Made by a program: the position numbers and the translations under genes. A DNA stretch of 64,000 nucleotides from Breviolum minutum Mf 1.05b.01 (lineage: Eukaryota > Sar > Dinophyceae > Suessiales > Symbiodiniaceae). This document shows positions 11,850 through 40,444 of the stretch, one piece after another. The notes below the pieces were generated by a model that was not told where the DNA came from, did not search any database, and saw only the letters and a list, made by a program, of their open reading frames with translations. Every line of letters starts with the position of its first letter. Within the stretch, counting starts at the first letter, position 1. The stretch lies in NCBI GenBank assembly GCA_000507305.1, contig DF239127.1, forward strand, positions 248,001 through 312,000. Reading direction: 5' to 3'.

Positions 11850-12080
11850 TCAACGGGCTTCCTTCACAATCTCATCCAAGGAAGTAGCAAACACTACCCT
11901 CACTCCACTCACAACCAGATGAAATTCAGGAATTACTGGGGTCTCAAGTGCCACAATGGCGGCACTTGTGGATGACAAGTGAATTTGGGTATGCTGCTCG
12001 ATGATGCCCTTGGCAATCATCTCATGCAAGGTCCTGTGAGCATGATTCACAAGAAGGTTCGACTGATTTGGATAAGCCAT
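11850..12080 (-). CDS. Unrecognised exon with a helical segment
   Basis: An open minus frame reads LHEMIAKGIIEQHTQIHLSS, then VIPEFHLVVSGVRVVF and ends SLDEIVKEAR-stop. The first part resembles a winged-helix tail in a general way but is not diagnostic. It may be a last exon because of the stop. Function not assigned. Confidence 0.3.
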   Translation of the reverse strand: MAYPNQSNLLVNHAHRTLHEMIAKGIIEQHTQIHLSSTSAAIVALETPVIPEFHLVVSGVRVVFATSLDEIVKEAR

Positions 12081-12359
12081 GGGTTGGAATTACACGTATC
12101 AACAAGTCACATCCATGGCAGTTACCATATTTCAAGCTTGCCACTTGCACAATCCAATTATTGTGCATAGCACTATGATAAAACAAGCTGCCAGGAACAT
12201 GTTTACAAAAAAACATTCGTCTGTTTTTCTTTCAAAGGCTGCCATGTTCGTGAACCAAAATATCTCTCGTTTTCTTTGATCAACACCTTGAGGTCCCATA
12301 TTGCCGCAGAAAAATCATAAAACAATGGAAATATACATCGACATCGACACCACAAATCC

Positions 12360-12470
12360 GACGTCGGTTTCTTCATCTTTAAAGGTCCTGAAGTCGGCAC
12401 CCTTGGCCTCCAGATTGGCATGCGTCGCTGAAATGACTTTCAACGTGCCGTTACGGGTAATGATGACCCT
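12360..12470 (-). CDS. Unrecognised exon
   Basis: The minus frame VIITRNGTLKVISATHANLE followed by AKGADFRTFKDEETD has coding-like composition and good codon variety. Its 5' limit falls inside an inverted-repeat element of family A, so the upstream intron may be made of that element. I do not recognise the family. Confidence 0.35.
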
Positions 12471-12575
12471 CCCGAAAACGAACAGGTCGCCCCCGAAAAT
12501 AGGCGACCTCGCAAAAGGAAATGAGTCTTCCAACCATCCATAACTAGGATGCTGTTAGTTTCAGGGAGAAACTAA
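12466..12575. mobile_element. MITE-like element, family A copy 2 (diverged)
   Basis: Left part ACCCTCCCGAAAACGAAC and right part CTGTTAGTTTCAGGGAG are approximate inverted repeats. The core has CTTCCAACCATC like the copy at 1273-1378. The limits are approximate. Confidence 0.45.
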
Positions 12576-13419
12576 TGACATATTACAATGACTGTATCAA
12601 TGACACATCAATGGCATATCAATCTGGGTCGCCTCCTTTGGCAATGCCTCATCTTTGGGCTTGTCAGCATTTGATGATGATGGACCTCCGCACCAAAAAT
12701 GGTGTAAAATGGTCATTGAAGCAATCATCCATCTTCATCCCACAGGTGGAGAAATTTCTCCAGACCAAGGCCAAAACATGCGAAAACATCCCCGGCTAAA
12801 CCACACCCCGAAATTTCATATACAATAGATTCAATAGATATCACAAAATGATGGCATGATGGAAAATGAAAATGTATCTCCTTTCAAACACCGCTATTTT
12901 TTTGGATACTGTATTATGCTAAATTTCGTAGGGGATAAAAAAAAACTAACATCTTCAACCTTCAACTTCAACTTGGGGACCCTGGCGCTCTCGTGCTGCG
13001 CGAGCCTCTGCAGGGCCTCGCACCTGGGTAGCGACGCAGGATGCCACAACAAATGCACAACAAGTGGGCAACCTGAAATGATATGTGTTAAACTATCAAA
13101 TCCATGAAAATCATCTCATGACTCATGACTCAAATTATCTGATGGATGGGAGGCTTCCCAAGTTCTCTCATGACTCAACTCTTGAGACTCGATTTTGAGT
13201 GATTGGACTTGACCCTCGACTTGTTCGTCCTATCATGACAGCAATGTCTCCACAACAAAGCAATGGTGATAGACACGCCGATCCCACCAGGTGCCCCAAG
13301 CTCGGCTACCTGATGCATGTGCTATTCTCATACCGCTTGGTTTCATACATTTCATGAGGAGTTTTGCGGCTCCAAAAAGGATACAAAGTGGCAAAACTAA
13401 TGCAGTTGTCTTCTTTTTT

Positions 13420-13555
13420 CAGTAAATTGGGGCTGCGGCGAGGCTCTTCTTCCTGCAAGAAGTGCCTAATAGCCGGAGGAGCAAAATCTGCAAAAAATCT
13501 GCCATCATCTTTTGACAGAGCAATGCCAACTCCAAGCTTGACACCTATCTGCCCG
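13420..13555 (-). CDS. Unrecognised exon
   Basis: The minus frame IGVKLGVGIALSKDDGRFFA followed by DFAPPAIRHFLQEEEPRRS is coding-like. A further small frame (EALQRLAQHESARVPKLK) lies at about 12955-13025. No family is recognised. Confidence 0.35.
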
Positions 13556-14617
13556 CAGCGTCTGGGCGAACAAACCTGTCACTGCCACTGCCCATCCTTT
13601 CCTTGCAACCTTTTAGGGGACCTCCAATTGCCTGGTGTTGTTTAGTTTGGGTGACTGACTGAAATATGTGTCAATACTTGGCAGCATCCCTAAGAAGATC
13701 TTACACGTCACAACTTCTATATCTTTTGAGGTGACAAACTGTGGTGCCAGAGATGCTTCAGTATAAGCTGCAACATGCCAGAGATGCTTCCTGATCTCAT
13801 TTGATCCCCATTCGCTCGTCTACAACATCAAAATTATTGCACATCAAGGTGACAATCTGAGGCCTCTAGAAGGCATGTAGCGCTCATTTTTGAAGGCACG
13901 TTCATCTGCCTCAAATGATGCTAACAGCTTGGATGTATTGGTTATGGAGCTCGTCTACAGGACTAGGAAACATGTTTTGATCGGCTCAAAAACTTGCCTA
14001 AAAAACAAGACTTCCAACTATGATTGTCATTGGATTGTCTTCTTATAGTCCTATATTAGTCCATTTGTTGCTAATTAATGGCGCCCTTCGGTGAATTTCC
14101 TGAATCCAAGGCATCCGTGCCATTGAAGGCGGCCTGGTTTCAGGTTCTCGACCTAAGATCTGATGGCCCCCATGAAGTAATGAACACTTTGATGACCACG
14201 ATGCCTTTAGATACATTACTTCAATGTATCCTGGGGATCCTTACTTCTGTTGCTCAACACAATTTGGCAACTTTCAGTGCTGGAAAATGCAGCTACATAC
14301 AGCTTCAACAAAGGCCAAGCTGCTACTCTTTATTGGCGGAGAAGGTACAGCCTCAGTAAATTTGTAGAACTTGCCGATACTCAACGAAAAACGGAACGCA
14401 GGCACTGAAAACCTGTCATAAATAAATGAGTCATAAATCTTTGACAGAAATGTTTGGAAAAACAAGGTTTCCGCGTTGCTTCACCTTCTTGCATCCTTTT
14501 GCCACATAGTTTTCCACCCAAAAAACTCCCCCCAACAAAACTCATCATTAAGTTCTTGGCGGGCAACTCACTCCGAGGAGTACGCGCCTCAGTTGGATCT
14601 CTAAAAGGTCCTAAATA

Positions 14618-14780
14618 TATACATATATATAAATATAAATANATATACTATATATATAAATATAAATATAAATATAAATATAAATATAAATATATACATA
14701 TATTACATATATATAATATATTGTGTATATATATAATATATATTCAAATATTATGATACACATATATATATATATATATC
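14618..14780. repeat. ATAAAT/TATA microsatellite with N at 14641
   Basis: Runs of ATAAAT, then TATATA, with a single N. Part of a gene-free stretch of about 14.4-15.1 kb between SAE1 and the next exons. Confidence 0.9.
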
Positions 14781-15135
14781 ACTTATGGAGATTCGCGCCA
14801 TGTGACATGCGACATCGCTGCCGGCCAATACCATAGCAGCCATGGATTCGCCGCTCCGTTTTTCGCTCCCGACGAAACGCTCTTTGGCTTCACCTAATCA
14901 TCCAGTAGATCAGCCACCACCTGACCCCAAAAGTTGAAGGGCTCAAAAATGCACCAAAAATAAACCACATACGACATACGAGTTATAGGATGTTTTGCAA
15001 TCGTGATGGATGTAAGATGTGTGATTCAGATTGAATTATGATATCTACACCTAGTATGAATACTGCACATGTATAATATATGAATTAATGATAGATAGAT
15101 ACCTTGTAATTGATACCAGTATAACGAGGAGATCT

Positions 15136-18100
15136 CAATGCGTCTAATGTGTCTCGGGTGAATTCCGTTCTGCCTCCTCAGCTTTTCGCTTCTTAGGAGT
15201 TGCGTGCACTGCGGGCCAATGCTCCACCAGAGCAGCTCCAGTGTGAGCGTTGAAACAAACGCTATTCACCTGAAATTTTCAGCATCTCAGAGGCTCAGAG
15301 CAGGTTCGGTTCGAGCATCCTTTTGTTCACATCATTTTTTCGCATGCCGGGATGGTTTGGATGCTAGGGCCACCACTAACGGTGGATCTTTTCTGGTGAT
15401 GGCCTCCAGAATCCATTGGAGCTGAGGAGATCCATCAACCCCAAGCACAGCACACTATGGATACATCACTGATATGTCGACCACCAAGCACCTTGATGAC
15501 TTCTTGAGATAGGAGACCACCCAACACTGAGGCCACATGGATCAAAGGCTCCACAAAGAAATGGCCAAAAGCCTGGAAACTGTCGCATGTGTCAAAAAGA
15601 CCTGCAAGATATTGGCCATATTTTGCAAAATCATGTGGTGCCTTTCTTTTCATCAGTTTTCTGGGTACATGGATAATATCCTACTGCAAGTGGTATCGGC
15701 TATCTTCAAACGCTCGTGAGTCGAGGACTAGGCACTTCTGAGATGGAGTGTGTGCTTATATGTAGTTGTGTGCACTCGGTTTTGCATCCACAATCTCTGA
15801 TGCTTTTGGCACCTGCTGCATGTTCTCCAAGCCATCCACTTTGGGCTCGCATTTCGCCTCATAAGAAAACTTGGAACGATTCCAAACTGCTCGTGGGAAT
15901 GCCTGAATTCCCATAAGTTCCCCAAGTGCCTCTCGACAATGTGCAAGGAAGTCCGCGGCATTGCTAGGCACCGCTTTTTGCGCTTTCTTGTGGAGAAAGG
16001 AAGCAAAAAGGCCAATGAGTTTGAAGGAAGCATCACTTTTCCTGAATCCAATGGAAGCAGGGTTCTACATCCGCATAATTGGGTCACTTTCTCAATTTCT
16101 CAGTCAAAGGAGGGGAATCGAATAACATTAGGACCGGTCCAAAAAAAAAGGCTCCCCGAAACCGACCAAACACGCTCAACCTTCGAATGCGACAAGAATC
16201 CCTTGCAGCAGCTCCGGCACTGCTGTCAGCCACGCGCTCAAAGAGGGGAAACTGAAGGTTTCTGGATTCTGCTCCTTGGGGCCTTGCGTGCGAGGCGAGT
16301 CGGTCTAGTATAGTCTAGTATGGGTACACAGTATAGTATAAGTACAGCGAAAGAACCGTGCAGTTCCGAAAAGTATAAGATAGTATTGTTCTTGTGAAGT
16401 ATGGCATGGCACTGTGTAGTATAGAATACGATAGTACAGTAAAGTAAAGGATAGTATAGTACAGTATAGTATAGTATAGTATAGTACCGTGTAGCGTAGT
16501 GTAGTATAGCATGGTGTAGCATGCCAAAGTCTAGTATAGTAGTATAGTAAAGTATAGTACAGTATGGCATAACAGAGTCTGGTAGGGAAAAGGGCTGTAT
16601 CGATGTATCAGTATCTTCCCAAATCATAATATTTCATAATATTTCACCAATCTAACTAGATTTCCCTGAAATATGGAGGTTTCCCTTCCTCAGCTACCTT
16701 TTGAGGTGAGGTCGCTATAATTTGACCAGATGTATAGCATGGTGTGGTATAGTTTACTATACTTTGCTACGCTCTGCGGGACTCTACGATACTACCATAC
16801 TAGAACATCTCAGAGCTGGACCACGAGCTGGTACCTTGACGAGCATATGACCCCTAAGACTAATGTTAGGTTAACATTATACTAAATCATAACAGAATAT
16901 GAATATGACTATATATTACATTCAATCACTATATATACTAGACTATCTAGTACTCCATAATAAACTTTACCATATCAAGGTATAATAAATAAACTATAGG
17001 CCTATAGGCTGCAGACGATACTCTGCGCAAACATAATGCATCGTTGCACTCCCTGTTCGAAATAGAAAGACCTCAGCAAGTACTGTAAATCCCCTGGCGG
17101 CTCAGCGTGGTGAAGAATAATGCATATGTATTCACCCCTAAGCAGCAGATGTCTGATCTCAGCCTGCTTCTGGGCCTCCTTGAGCACTTCTATCCTGCAA
17201 GGTCATGCCAACATGAAAGATAGATCCAAATGCAGGTTCGTCAAAAATCAAGCGCTTCAGCCATTGGACGCTTTCATTTGTCATGTTGCCAAAACGTGGG
17301 ACATCTTTATCAGCATTATATACAATGCAGGATTTCATTGTTTCCAATGCAGCCACACCTGCATGACATGCTCTTGCAGGTCTGAGAAGAAGAAGGCAAG
17401 TTCTCCAGCTGCTACAGTCAGCATAAAGCCAGCACCTCGTTGCAAAGCATCGCTAAAACACTTGGATTCACAACAAAAACACGATTTTTGTAAGCGGTGG
17501 TTGCTGTGATCCTGCCTAAACTTCTGCAGGTCTCATCAATCTTCGCCGCAAGCTCAAAGTCATAGCTCAAACAACTAAGACCGACAACGACGATGTCGAA
17601 GCCTTTCAGAAGCTCCTGTGCAAAGGAGATCAAAGGAGTTGCTTCGCTTGCCAGGTTTTGCGATCCTGACAATCTTGAACATGTGACTTTCTTCTTGGAA
17701 ATCAGAATAACGACAATAACGAAGCTAGAAAAAGGGGAGCTGCGATTTTGTTCGCCATTTGTTCGGGGCATCGTTCGCACTCAACAGAGCTTTGCTGCAT
17801 GTCCTTCAGCTTCTCATCGTCGCTAGCTGGTGACTCAACGCCATAGGAGACACTGCCTAGCCTTATTTTGAGCAGGCAAAAACCACGGAGAAATATGGAG
17901 AGCAGCCGCAGCAGAGTAATTTGATAACAAATGACATCCCGCAACCAACAAGTTGTCCAAACATGATGCAGAAATGAATGAATCACGCTGATCACGCCTG
18001 CATACATTTAGTGGACCAAGCATTGTCAATATTCAAGAGGCCCCTTCCTACAGTAGGGGCAGCCCTCATCACAATCTTGATAAACACAAAAGCTTTACAA

Positions 18101-19036
18101 CTTTCCGAAAGTGGAAGCTATTTCAATCTACTGATTCTACTGTCAAAATAGACATGTACAAGCTGATGATCCGGAACGTTCCTAGTAAACCACCAGATGG
18201 CACCAGAAATCCGAGAAATCCCCAGTTCCGTCCAAGTTGCGGATTCATCTCTTGCACTCTCTTGGAAGCACATTCCGAACGCAGCTTCCCTATATCCTCT
18301 GGTCTGAGGAAGTAGTTGAATCCTCAAAGAACGGGAACCACGGCTCCAAACACATTACCCTCCAGGGAATTAACATATCCCACCTGGGGAAAAGGAAAAT
18401 CATCTTCAAAATGCCATTTTTGGGAGATATGTTAGTTCCCTGGAGGGTAAATTGAAAATGATCATATTTCCACAACTCATCCCAGTGATAGCTTGCCTAC
18501 ATCAGCAGGCGTGACAGTCCGATGATCTCGCAGAGTCAAGGCAATACCTGACTATCAGATATGATTTTTTGCTAGGACTCGGACTCATCAAAAAATGACT
18601 TTTAAAATAATTGTATGCTAACACCTGAGGGTCTGCAATATCTGCAAAAAATGACAAACATGTGAACCTGGCATTGTGATTCTGAATGAAGATTGAAGAG
18701 GAACGCTTGTTGTAAAAAAACAAAAGGAAGAAAGGATCCTCTACAGAATCCGGGATAGAACCAGTGATCAAGGATACATACCTTCAAATGGGAAATGTGT
18801 ACTTCACTTCACGCTAACCCCGGGCGTGCCTGCCAAGACTAAATTTTTGCACGCCTCCACATTGCTGCCCTCAAGACCCCAAATCAACACCTGCGCAACA
18901 GAGTGATCAACGATACACCTCATACGGGTGGGTCCCCACGTTTCGTTCCTGCGCCTTCGCATTCAAAAGGCGTTGCTGCGCCTGGACTCCCCAAAGGCGC
19001 AGCTGACCTGGTCGTTGAGCCGTTGCCCAACACGTA
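15136..19036 (-). CDS. SAE1: SUMO-activating enzyme subunit 1 (AOS1/SAE1)
   Basis: SAE1/AOS1 pairs with UBA2 to adenylate SUMO, the first step of SUMO conjugation in the nucleus. Exons in order: QLRLWGVQAQQRLLNAKA (about 18960-19030), the family's RQIRLWG-x-x-AQ opening; VLIWGLEGSNVEACKNLVLA (about 18815-18890), the nucleotide-binding strand and loop; EDIGKLRSECASKRVQEMNP (about 18240-18310), matching the GKxRAEA...LNP helix; GFDIVVVGLSCLSYDFELAA then KIDETCRSLG (about 17510-17620); GAGFMLTVAAGELAFFFSDL (about 17350-17430), matching GxxGYxFxDL; HVASVLGGLLSQEVIKVLGG (about 15470-15535), the conserved GG-x-x-AQE helix; and a last exon (15136-15270) with VNSVCFNAHTGAALVEHW, then PKKRKAEE, a probable nuclear localisation signal, and a stop. 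A middle exon near 15.9 kb is likely. UBA2 is not in the window. Confidence 0.88.
16310..16572. repeat. Degenerate TATAG/TACAG repeat
   Basis: About 260 bp of imperfect pentamer repeats (AGTATAGTAC-type). A shorter related patch lies at 16735-16800. The segment gives Tyr/Leu-rich artefact frames. It lies in a SAE1 intron. Confidence 0.85.
18355..18450. mobile_element. MITE-like element, family A copy 3 (best arms)
   Basis: A 96-bp element: the left arm TTACCCTCCAGGGAATTAAC continues ATATCCC, and the right arm reads as its near-perfect reverse complement with one substitution and a 2-nt indel. It lies in a SAE1 intron. No open frame of note. Confidence 0.75.
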
Positions 19037-19691
19037 ATGCGATGCTAGTAACAGGTGAAGCATCCACTGTTTCTATGACATTAAGATTCTAACGGTCATA
19101 GACAGCCACCTGATCCCCAGTGATGGCTGACATTGCCTGCGAGATCACCAAACTTCTTCAGGAATTGCTATGATATAATCATAACAAACCTTGGCCTCCA
19201 GTTCCGCCCACAGGCTGGATGTTAAGGCAAGACTTGAGCAAAACTAAAATGGCCAAACCCAGCGATTCCACAACTATTGCAGGCACATGATATCACCTCA
19301 CATTCCATAGGTTTGGCGAATATGATTTCAGAGCTGCAATTGCTAAAGGATTCCACTATATAACTTGAATGTGGTATTTTTTTTTCGTGTAGTTTCAATC
19401 AACTTTCGTTGGATGCCTCAAAACAAAAACTGGGCTTGATGCCGAAACTGGTGCCTTTGGCAGCTGATGACATTCCTGCGTTCGATGTACAGCACGAAGT
19501 TTCATTTTCGCCATGATTTGAAGACCTTTTTTTGGCGTTTCGGGACCGTTCATGCCTCGATATCTCGGCCGGCGCGACCTTAGATTTCCATTGGGAAAAT
19601 CAAAATTGCAGCTGATGAGAATGTTCCGCGATGTGAAAAGATTGCTGCACAGCCTGCACCGAAACTCCATTTCTTGAAAATGGGGCTCTCT

Positions 19692-20935
19692 GGTCGAGCC
19701 CATGCGACATGGTGCATCAGTTGTGCCAGGTGTGCTTTGCACCAAGTTGGATCAGCTGTGAAAAGGCTGGTCAAAACAGCGCTCCATGACACTGCCAGTC
19801 CTGTGATTTCAAAGTCATCCAACTAAAGCATAGAGACATGGCGCAATGATTTTGGATGTTTGGAGACAAGTCAAGCCTTATGCACACACACACACACAGC
19901 GGGCCACGCACCATTTCCTCTTCGCTTGGTAACTGACACTGTTACTAATAGAAACAAGTGAGCAAGCTTCCTGGGTGGCATCCCGCCCAGTCATCTGCTC
20001 AATTCGCTTTGACTACGGCCAAATGTTCCTTGAGACGCTGCTAGCATCGGGCCAGCAATGAATTGGTTTCACGTGGTCTGCTGACTATCAACTAGGCACG
20101 TGGCAACTTGAAACACGTCCCTTGCCCGAATCATCTATGATCAAAGTGCCGAACCTTGCTACAAGGTGAATGGCTTGAATCTCACCCCAAACGATCTACC
20201 ACAAACAAAGTTGTGGATAAAATGGATCATGGGTTGAATATCACTGCTTGGTTGCTGGTGGCTACTTCTTTATACTGTCTCAACGACCCATGCTGGCAGA
20301 ATCACTTTCTAAGTTATCTAAACTCTGGGTTGACGTATGGTCTTGCGATTCATTCCTTTGAACATGTTTGATTCACTAATCACATTCAAATACTCAGGTT
20401 ATAGTCATGCCGTCAACTGCTAGCCTCTTGTCATATCATCGACCCAACAAACCATAAAAATCACCTTGAAAGATGCGATCGGCGGATGGGACGTACTGCC
20501 ATCAACGGGCAGCGGTAGGGGTGAACCCCCGTGTGCAACTGCCAACAACCTATTCTTCTGTATTGTTGAATATGTTGACCCTAACAAAATCTTTAAGAGA
20601 CAGCCATCTCGGCCGACGCGGCCGAGATAAGTTCATGTTTTTTTTGTTGGCGACTTGGCAGAATCGATGGAAAAAAAAACATTGCTCACCATGAGCCGTT
20701 CAAAATCTCCGCCGTCAAAAGCGATTTGATCTTTGAGATCCTTGTCATCGTTCAAAACCCCCGCCTCTAAAAGCCACTTGGCTTGGCTTCGCCATCCTTC
20801 ACACATGTTGAATGGTCAAACTATGTCATGTCAAAGTTGTAGCTTGAGTTGCATTCGTCATGTATTGAAAGTTTGCAAATAAGTGTGGTGAGTACCAGCC
20901 ATCTGCCACTAATTTCCAGATCCAACCTGAGATTT
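19692..20935 (-). CDS. Unrecognised exons upstream of SAE1
   Basis: Three coding-like minus segments: LDLEISGRW (about 20890-20930), CEGWRSQAKWLLEAGVLN followed by DDKDLKDQIAFDGGDFERLM (about 20697-20810), and FEITGLAVSWSAVLTSLFTA followed by DPTWCKAHLAQLMH (about 19705-19815). Spacing and strand fit one gene whose 3' end lies before SAE1, but their linkage is an inference. The central piece has an ankyrin-like flavour (WLLEAGVLN) without a full repeat. No function assigned. Confidence 0.35.
20606..20628. repeat. Short perfect inverted repeat
   Basis: The arms ATCTCGGCCG and CGGCCGAGAT flank a 3-nt loop (ACG). It is GC-rich within AT-rich intron-like sequence. Confidence 0.8.
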
Positions 20936-21489
20936 TGCTTGTGTGCTCAGCTGTTACCAACAACATCAAATGAGAATATGTATGTATCTCCTGAGCGCAT
21001 TGGTAGTGAAAAACACCCGTACCTTCCCATTGTCCTCGTTGGCTTGCCAGATCCAGTACTAGTTCTTTTGAATGTGGTAAAGAATTGCTGCCCCATCTCT
21101 GACAATTCGGTGTTTCAATAAAGGTACATGAATGTGCTTGTGGACAATAATCATTCATGAATGCCGTATAAGAGTTTGCCTGTGCTTCTTGATTTCCGCA
21201 AACAATCAAAATCAAAGATGAATTTGGTAAAAACGGATGATAAATATTGTGTTCAATTTATTATTGATATATGTGCTAGACATGGTGTTTTACATATTTT
21301 TTGGCTTCCCCCCGGAATAACAGTGATGAATCAATCATTCGTCACCCCGACCGCCCCCACCACCTCTAAAGATGCTAAAGCAAAGAAAACTCAAGCTGTA
21401 AGGAGCTTTTGTGACTTGTAGGAGGACATGGGGTACAAAGGAAAGGAACACTGAACACAATGATGCCACTCCCAACAGTGATGTCCTCG

Positions 21490-21906
21490 TCACTGAGCAG
21501 CCTCCTTAGCAGCTGCTTCCTTCTCAGCAGCCTCCTTGGCAGCTGCTGCCCTGGTGGCTGCATCCTTGGCAGCTGCTTCCTTTGAAGTTGCCTCCTTCGC
21601 AGCTTTCTTGGCAGCTGCATCTTTGCTGGTGGCAGCCTTCGTCGCTTCCTTGGCAGCCGCCTCCTTCGTCGCAGCTTCCTTTGCAGCTTGTTTTGCTGCA
21701 GCTTCCTTAGCAGCAGCTTCCTTGGATGCTTCCTTCGCCGCAGCCTCCTTTGTAGCTGCCTCCTTCGTGGCCTCCTTGGCAGCAGCTTCCAATGTTGCAG
21801 CCTCCTTGGCTGCAGCCTCGGCTGCAGCTTTTTTGGCCTTGGCTTCCTCCGCAGTTTCTTTGGCAATCGTCTCCTTGTCTTTTCCAGCCATCTTTTTGCG
21901 AGACAT
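21490..21906 (-). CDS. Alanine/lysine/glutamate-rich repeat protein (EAAAK type)
   Basis: A single uninterrupted 138-codon frame starts MSRKKMAGKDKETIAKETAE and ends EAAAKEAAQ-stop. Almost the whole chain is built from 3-5 residue units of A, K, E and T (AAAKEA, AATKEA), predicting one long charged alanine helix. The composition resembles LEA-type or type-I ice-binding-like helices and also basic linker proteins, so the role is open. No signal peptide or membrane segment is visible. It is intronless, unlike its neighbours, and sits about 260 bp beyond the end of the phosphorylase gene. The codons for each unit vary, so this is a real coding repeat and not a raw trinucleotide expansion, though slippage may have shaped it. 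Confidence 0.65.
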   Translation of the reverse strand: MSRKKMAGKDKETIAKETAEEAKAKKAAAEAAAKEAATLEAAAKEATKEAATKEAAAKEASKEAAAKEAAAKQAAKEAATKEAAAKEATKAATSKDAAAKKAAKEATSKEAAAKDAATRAAAAKEAAEKEAAAKEAAQ

Positions 21907-22166
21907 TGCCTCAGCAAAGGGACATCACTTCCAAAAAAACTCATGAAACAACTTGGTTTGGACACAAAGTTGAAAAAAAAGTGTGAAAATTCACGGCACC
22001 TCCTCATCCACAGATCGTCGAGCAGGCTGGATGCCCCAAATCACCTTATGTCAAAGCCATGATAAACAATCAGTAAAAAGCAGCAAAAAGAATGGTTTGA
22101 AGTGAAAGTGTCCATTAAGATTTGGGGCTTAGGGCCCGTTCCCAGGAAACAGGACATCCTGCTCCC

Positions 22167-39118
<16,952 letters not shown>

Positions 39119-39935
39119 GAATCATTCCCGACAGAAAATCCCTTCGCGTGTGAATCACCCGACCCAGCCCCTCGGTGTGGTTTGTTTGTTGAGCTAAGTT
39201 TCATAAGTTTCCATCAGCTGGTGCAGCCTCTCCATTTGGTTGTCCTTGGGTTGAAAAAACAGATCTCGAATCCTGTCTCATCACCAACTGGGCTGTACAA
39301 GCATCTCGAATCCTGTCTGAAGCTGTCTAACCTTGCCATGCCTTTACATTCCCTTAGTGTGCTGAGCAGCTGGTCCATCGCTGCTGTGTGTCTTGTGGCG
39401 CACGCTGGCATCCAGCAGCGAAAAGGAAGACTTACGCTTCATCTCGAAGCCTCAAACCAACAATCTTGTCACATGAAACTGCATGCACAGCTACTGCTGG
39501 GATAGGTAATAATTATCGGCAAAAAAAACAACAACCCAGCTCCTCTTGCTACCTACTTCACACATCTATACCATAGCCATCCATAGCCAACCTGCTTTGC
39601 TCACTTTGAGCCGTGCCTGCTTTGTCCGCGGACCATACTCCGGTGGTCGTCATTTTGCTGGGTTTCGGTCGGAGGGTCGGAGGGTCGGATCGCAGTGGGC
39701 AAATAATTTGAGCCTGTAAATGGAGCTGCGTTTGGATTTGAAACCTGGCAGCTTCAGGTTGAAACGATCGGTGCTTCAGGTGTTTTTTTTGTTTCACTTC
39801 TTCAAAAGTTGTCACTTTTTGGCAACATCCGTTTGCCACTTCGATTTTTGAATCAGTTAGACTTAGACCTTACAATTCAGCTGTCCTGGCGCCAATTCAG
39901 CGTGACCCTAACGGCATCGCCCCATTTTTCCCCCG

Positions 39936-39946
39936 CTTGAGCCAAA
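39936..39946 (-). other. Possible relic of the dinoflagellate spliced leader
   Basis: The minus strand reads TTTGGCTCAAG, identical to the last 11 nt of the conserved dinoflagellate spliced leader. It lies about 0.8 kb upstream of the first phosphorylase exon and in its orientation. A chance match is possible. Confidence 0.35.
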
Positions 39947-40199
39947 CTTGAGGTTTCAACTCAGCGAATCGAATGATGTGTGGAACTTAGATGATTTTAG
40001 TTGTTGTCCTCAAACTATTTCTACTGAAATCATTCAAAAATTTGAATATGTACCACTTATATTACTGTACCTCAAATGTAATATATGTATGTTGGAAAAA
40101 AACATGTCATCCATCATGATATCAACAATGCATTAATTTGTTGTGAATACGAGAATTTCCCGAGGAATCTGGATCCATATCAAGGTCCCCTACGCTCGC

Positions 40200-40409
40200 G
40201 CATGCGTGCCAGGGCGGTGTGACGTTCCGAGTTGAAGCCCGAACGCCGTTGGCTCGGCCATGGTGGTGCCATACATGTTGCCATGACCTGCCACCGTTGT
40301 TTGACCCCTGGAACAAGGAGCTCCTGGTCAGTTTGGAAATAAGCATGAAGGCTGTATATGTCTATATAGGTATATGTTGTAATATTGTTATTTAATTATA
40401 TATATATAA

Positions 40410-40444
<35 letters not shown>

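Noticed and set aside
11850..12080. Resemblance to ribosomal protein eS25 winged helix
   Set aside because: Only a short helix (LHEMIAKGIIE) is similar; the invariant family residues are not present.
16238..16627. Tyr/Leu/Ile-rich minus frame that looks like a membrane protein
   Set aside because: Translation of the degenerate TATAG repeat.
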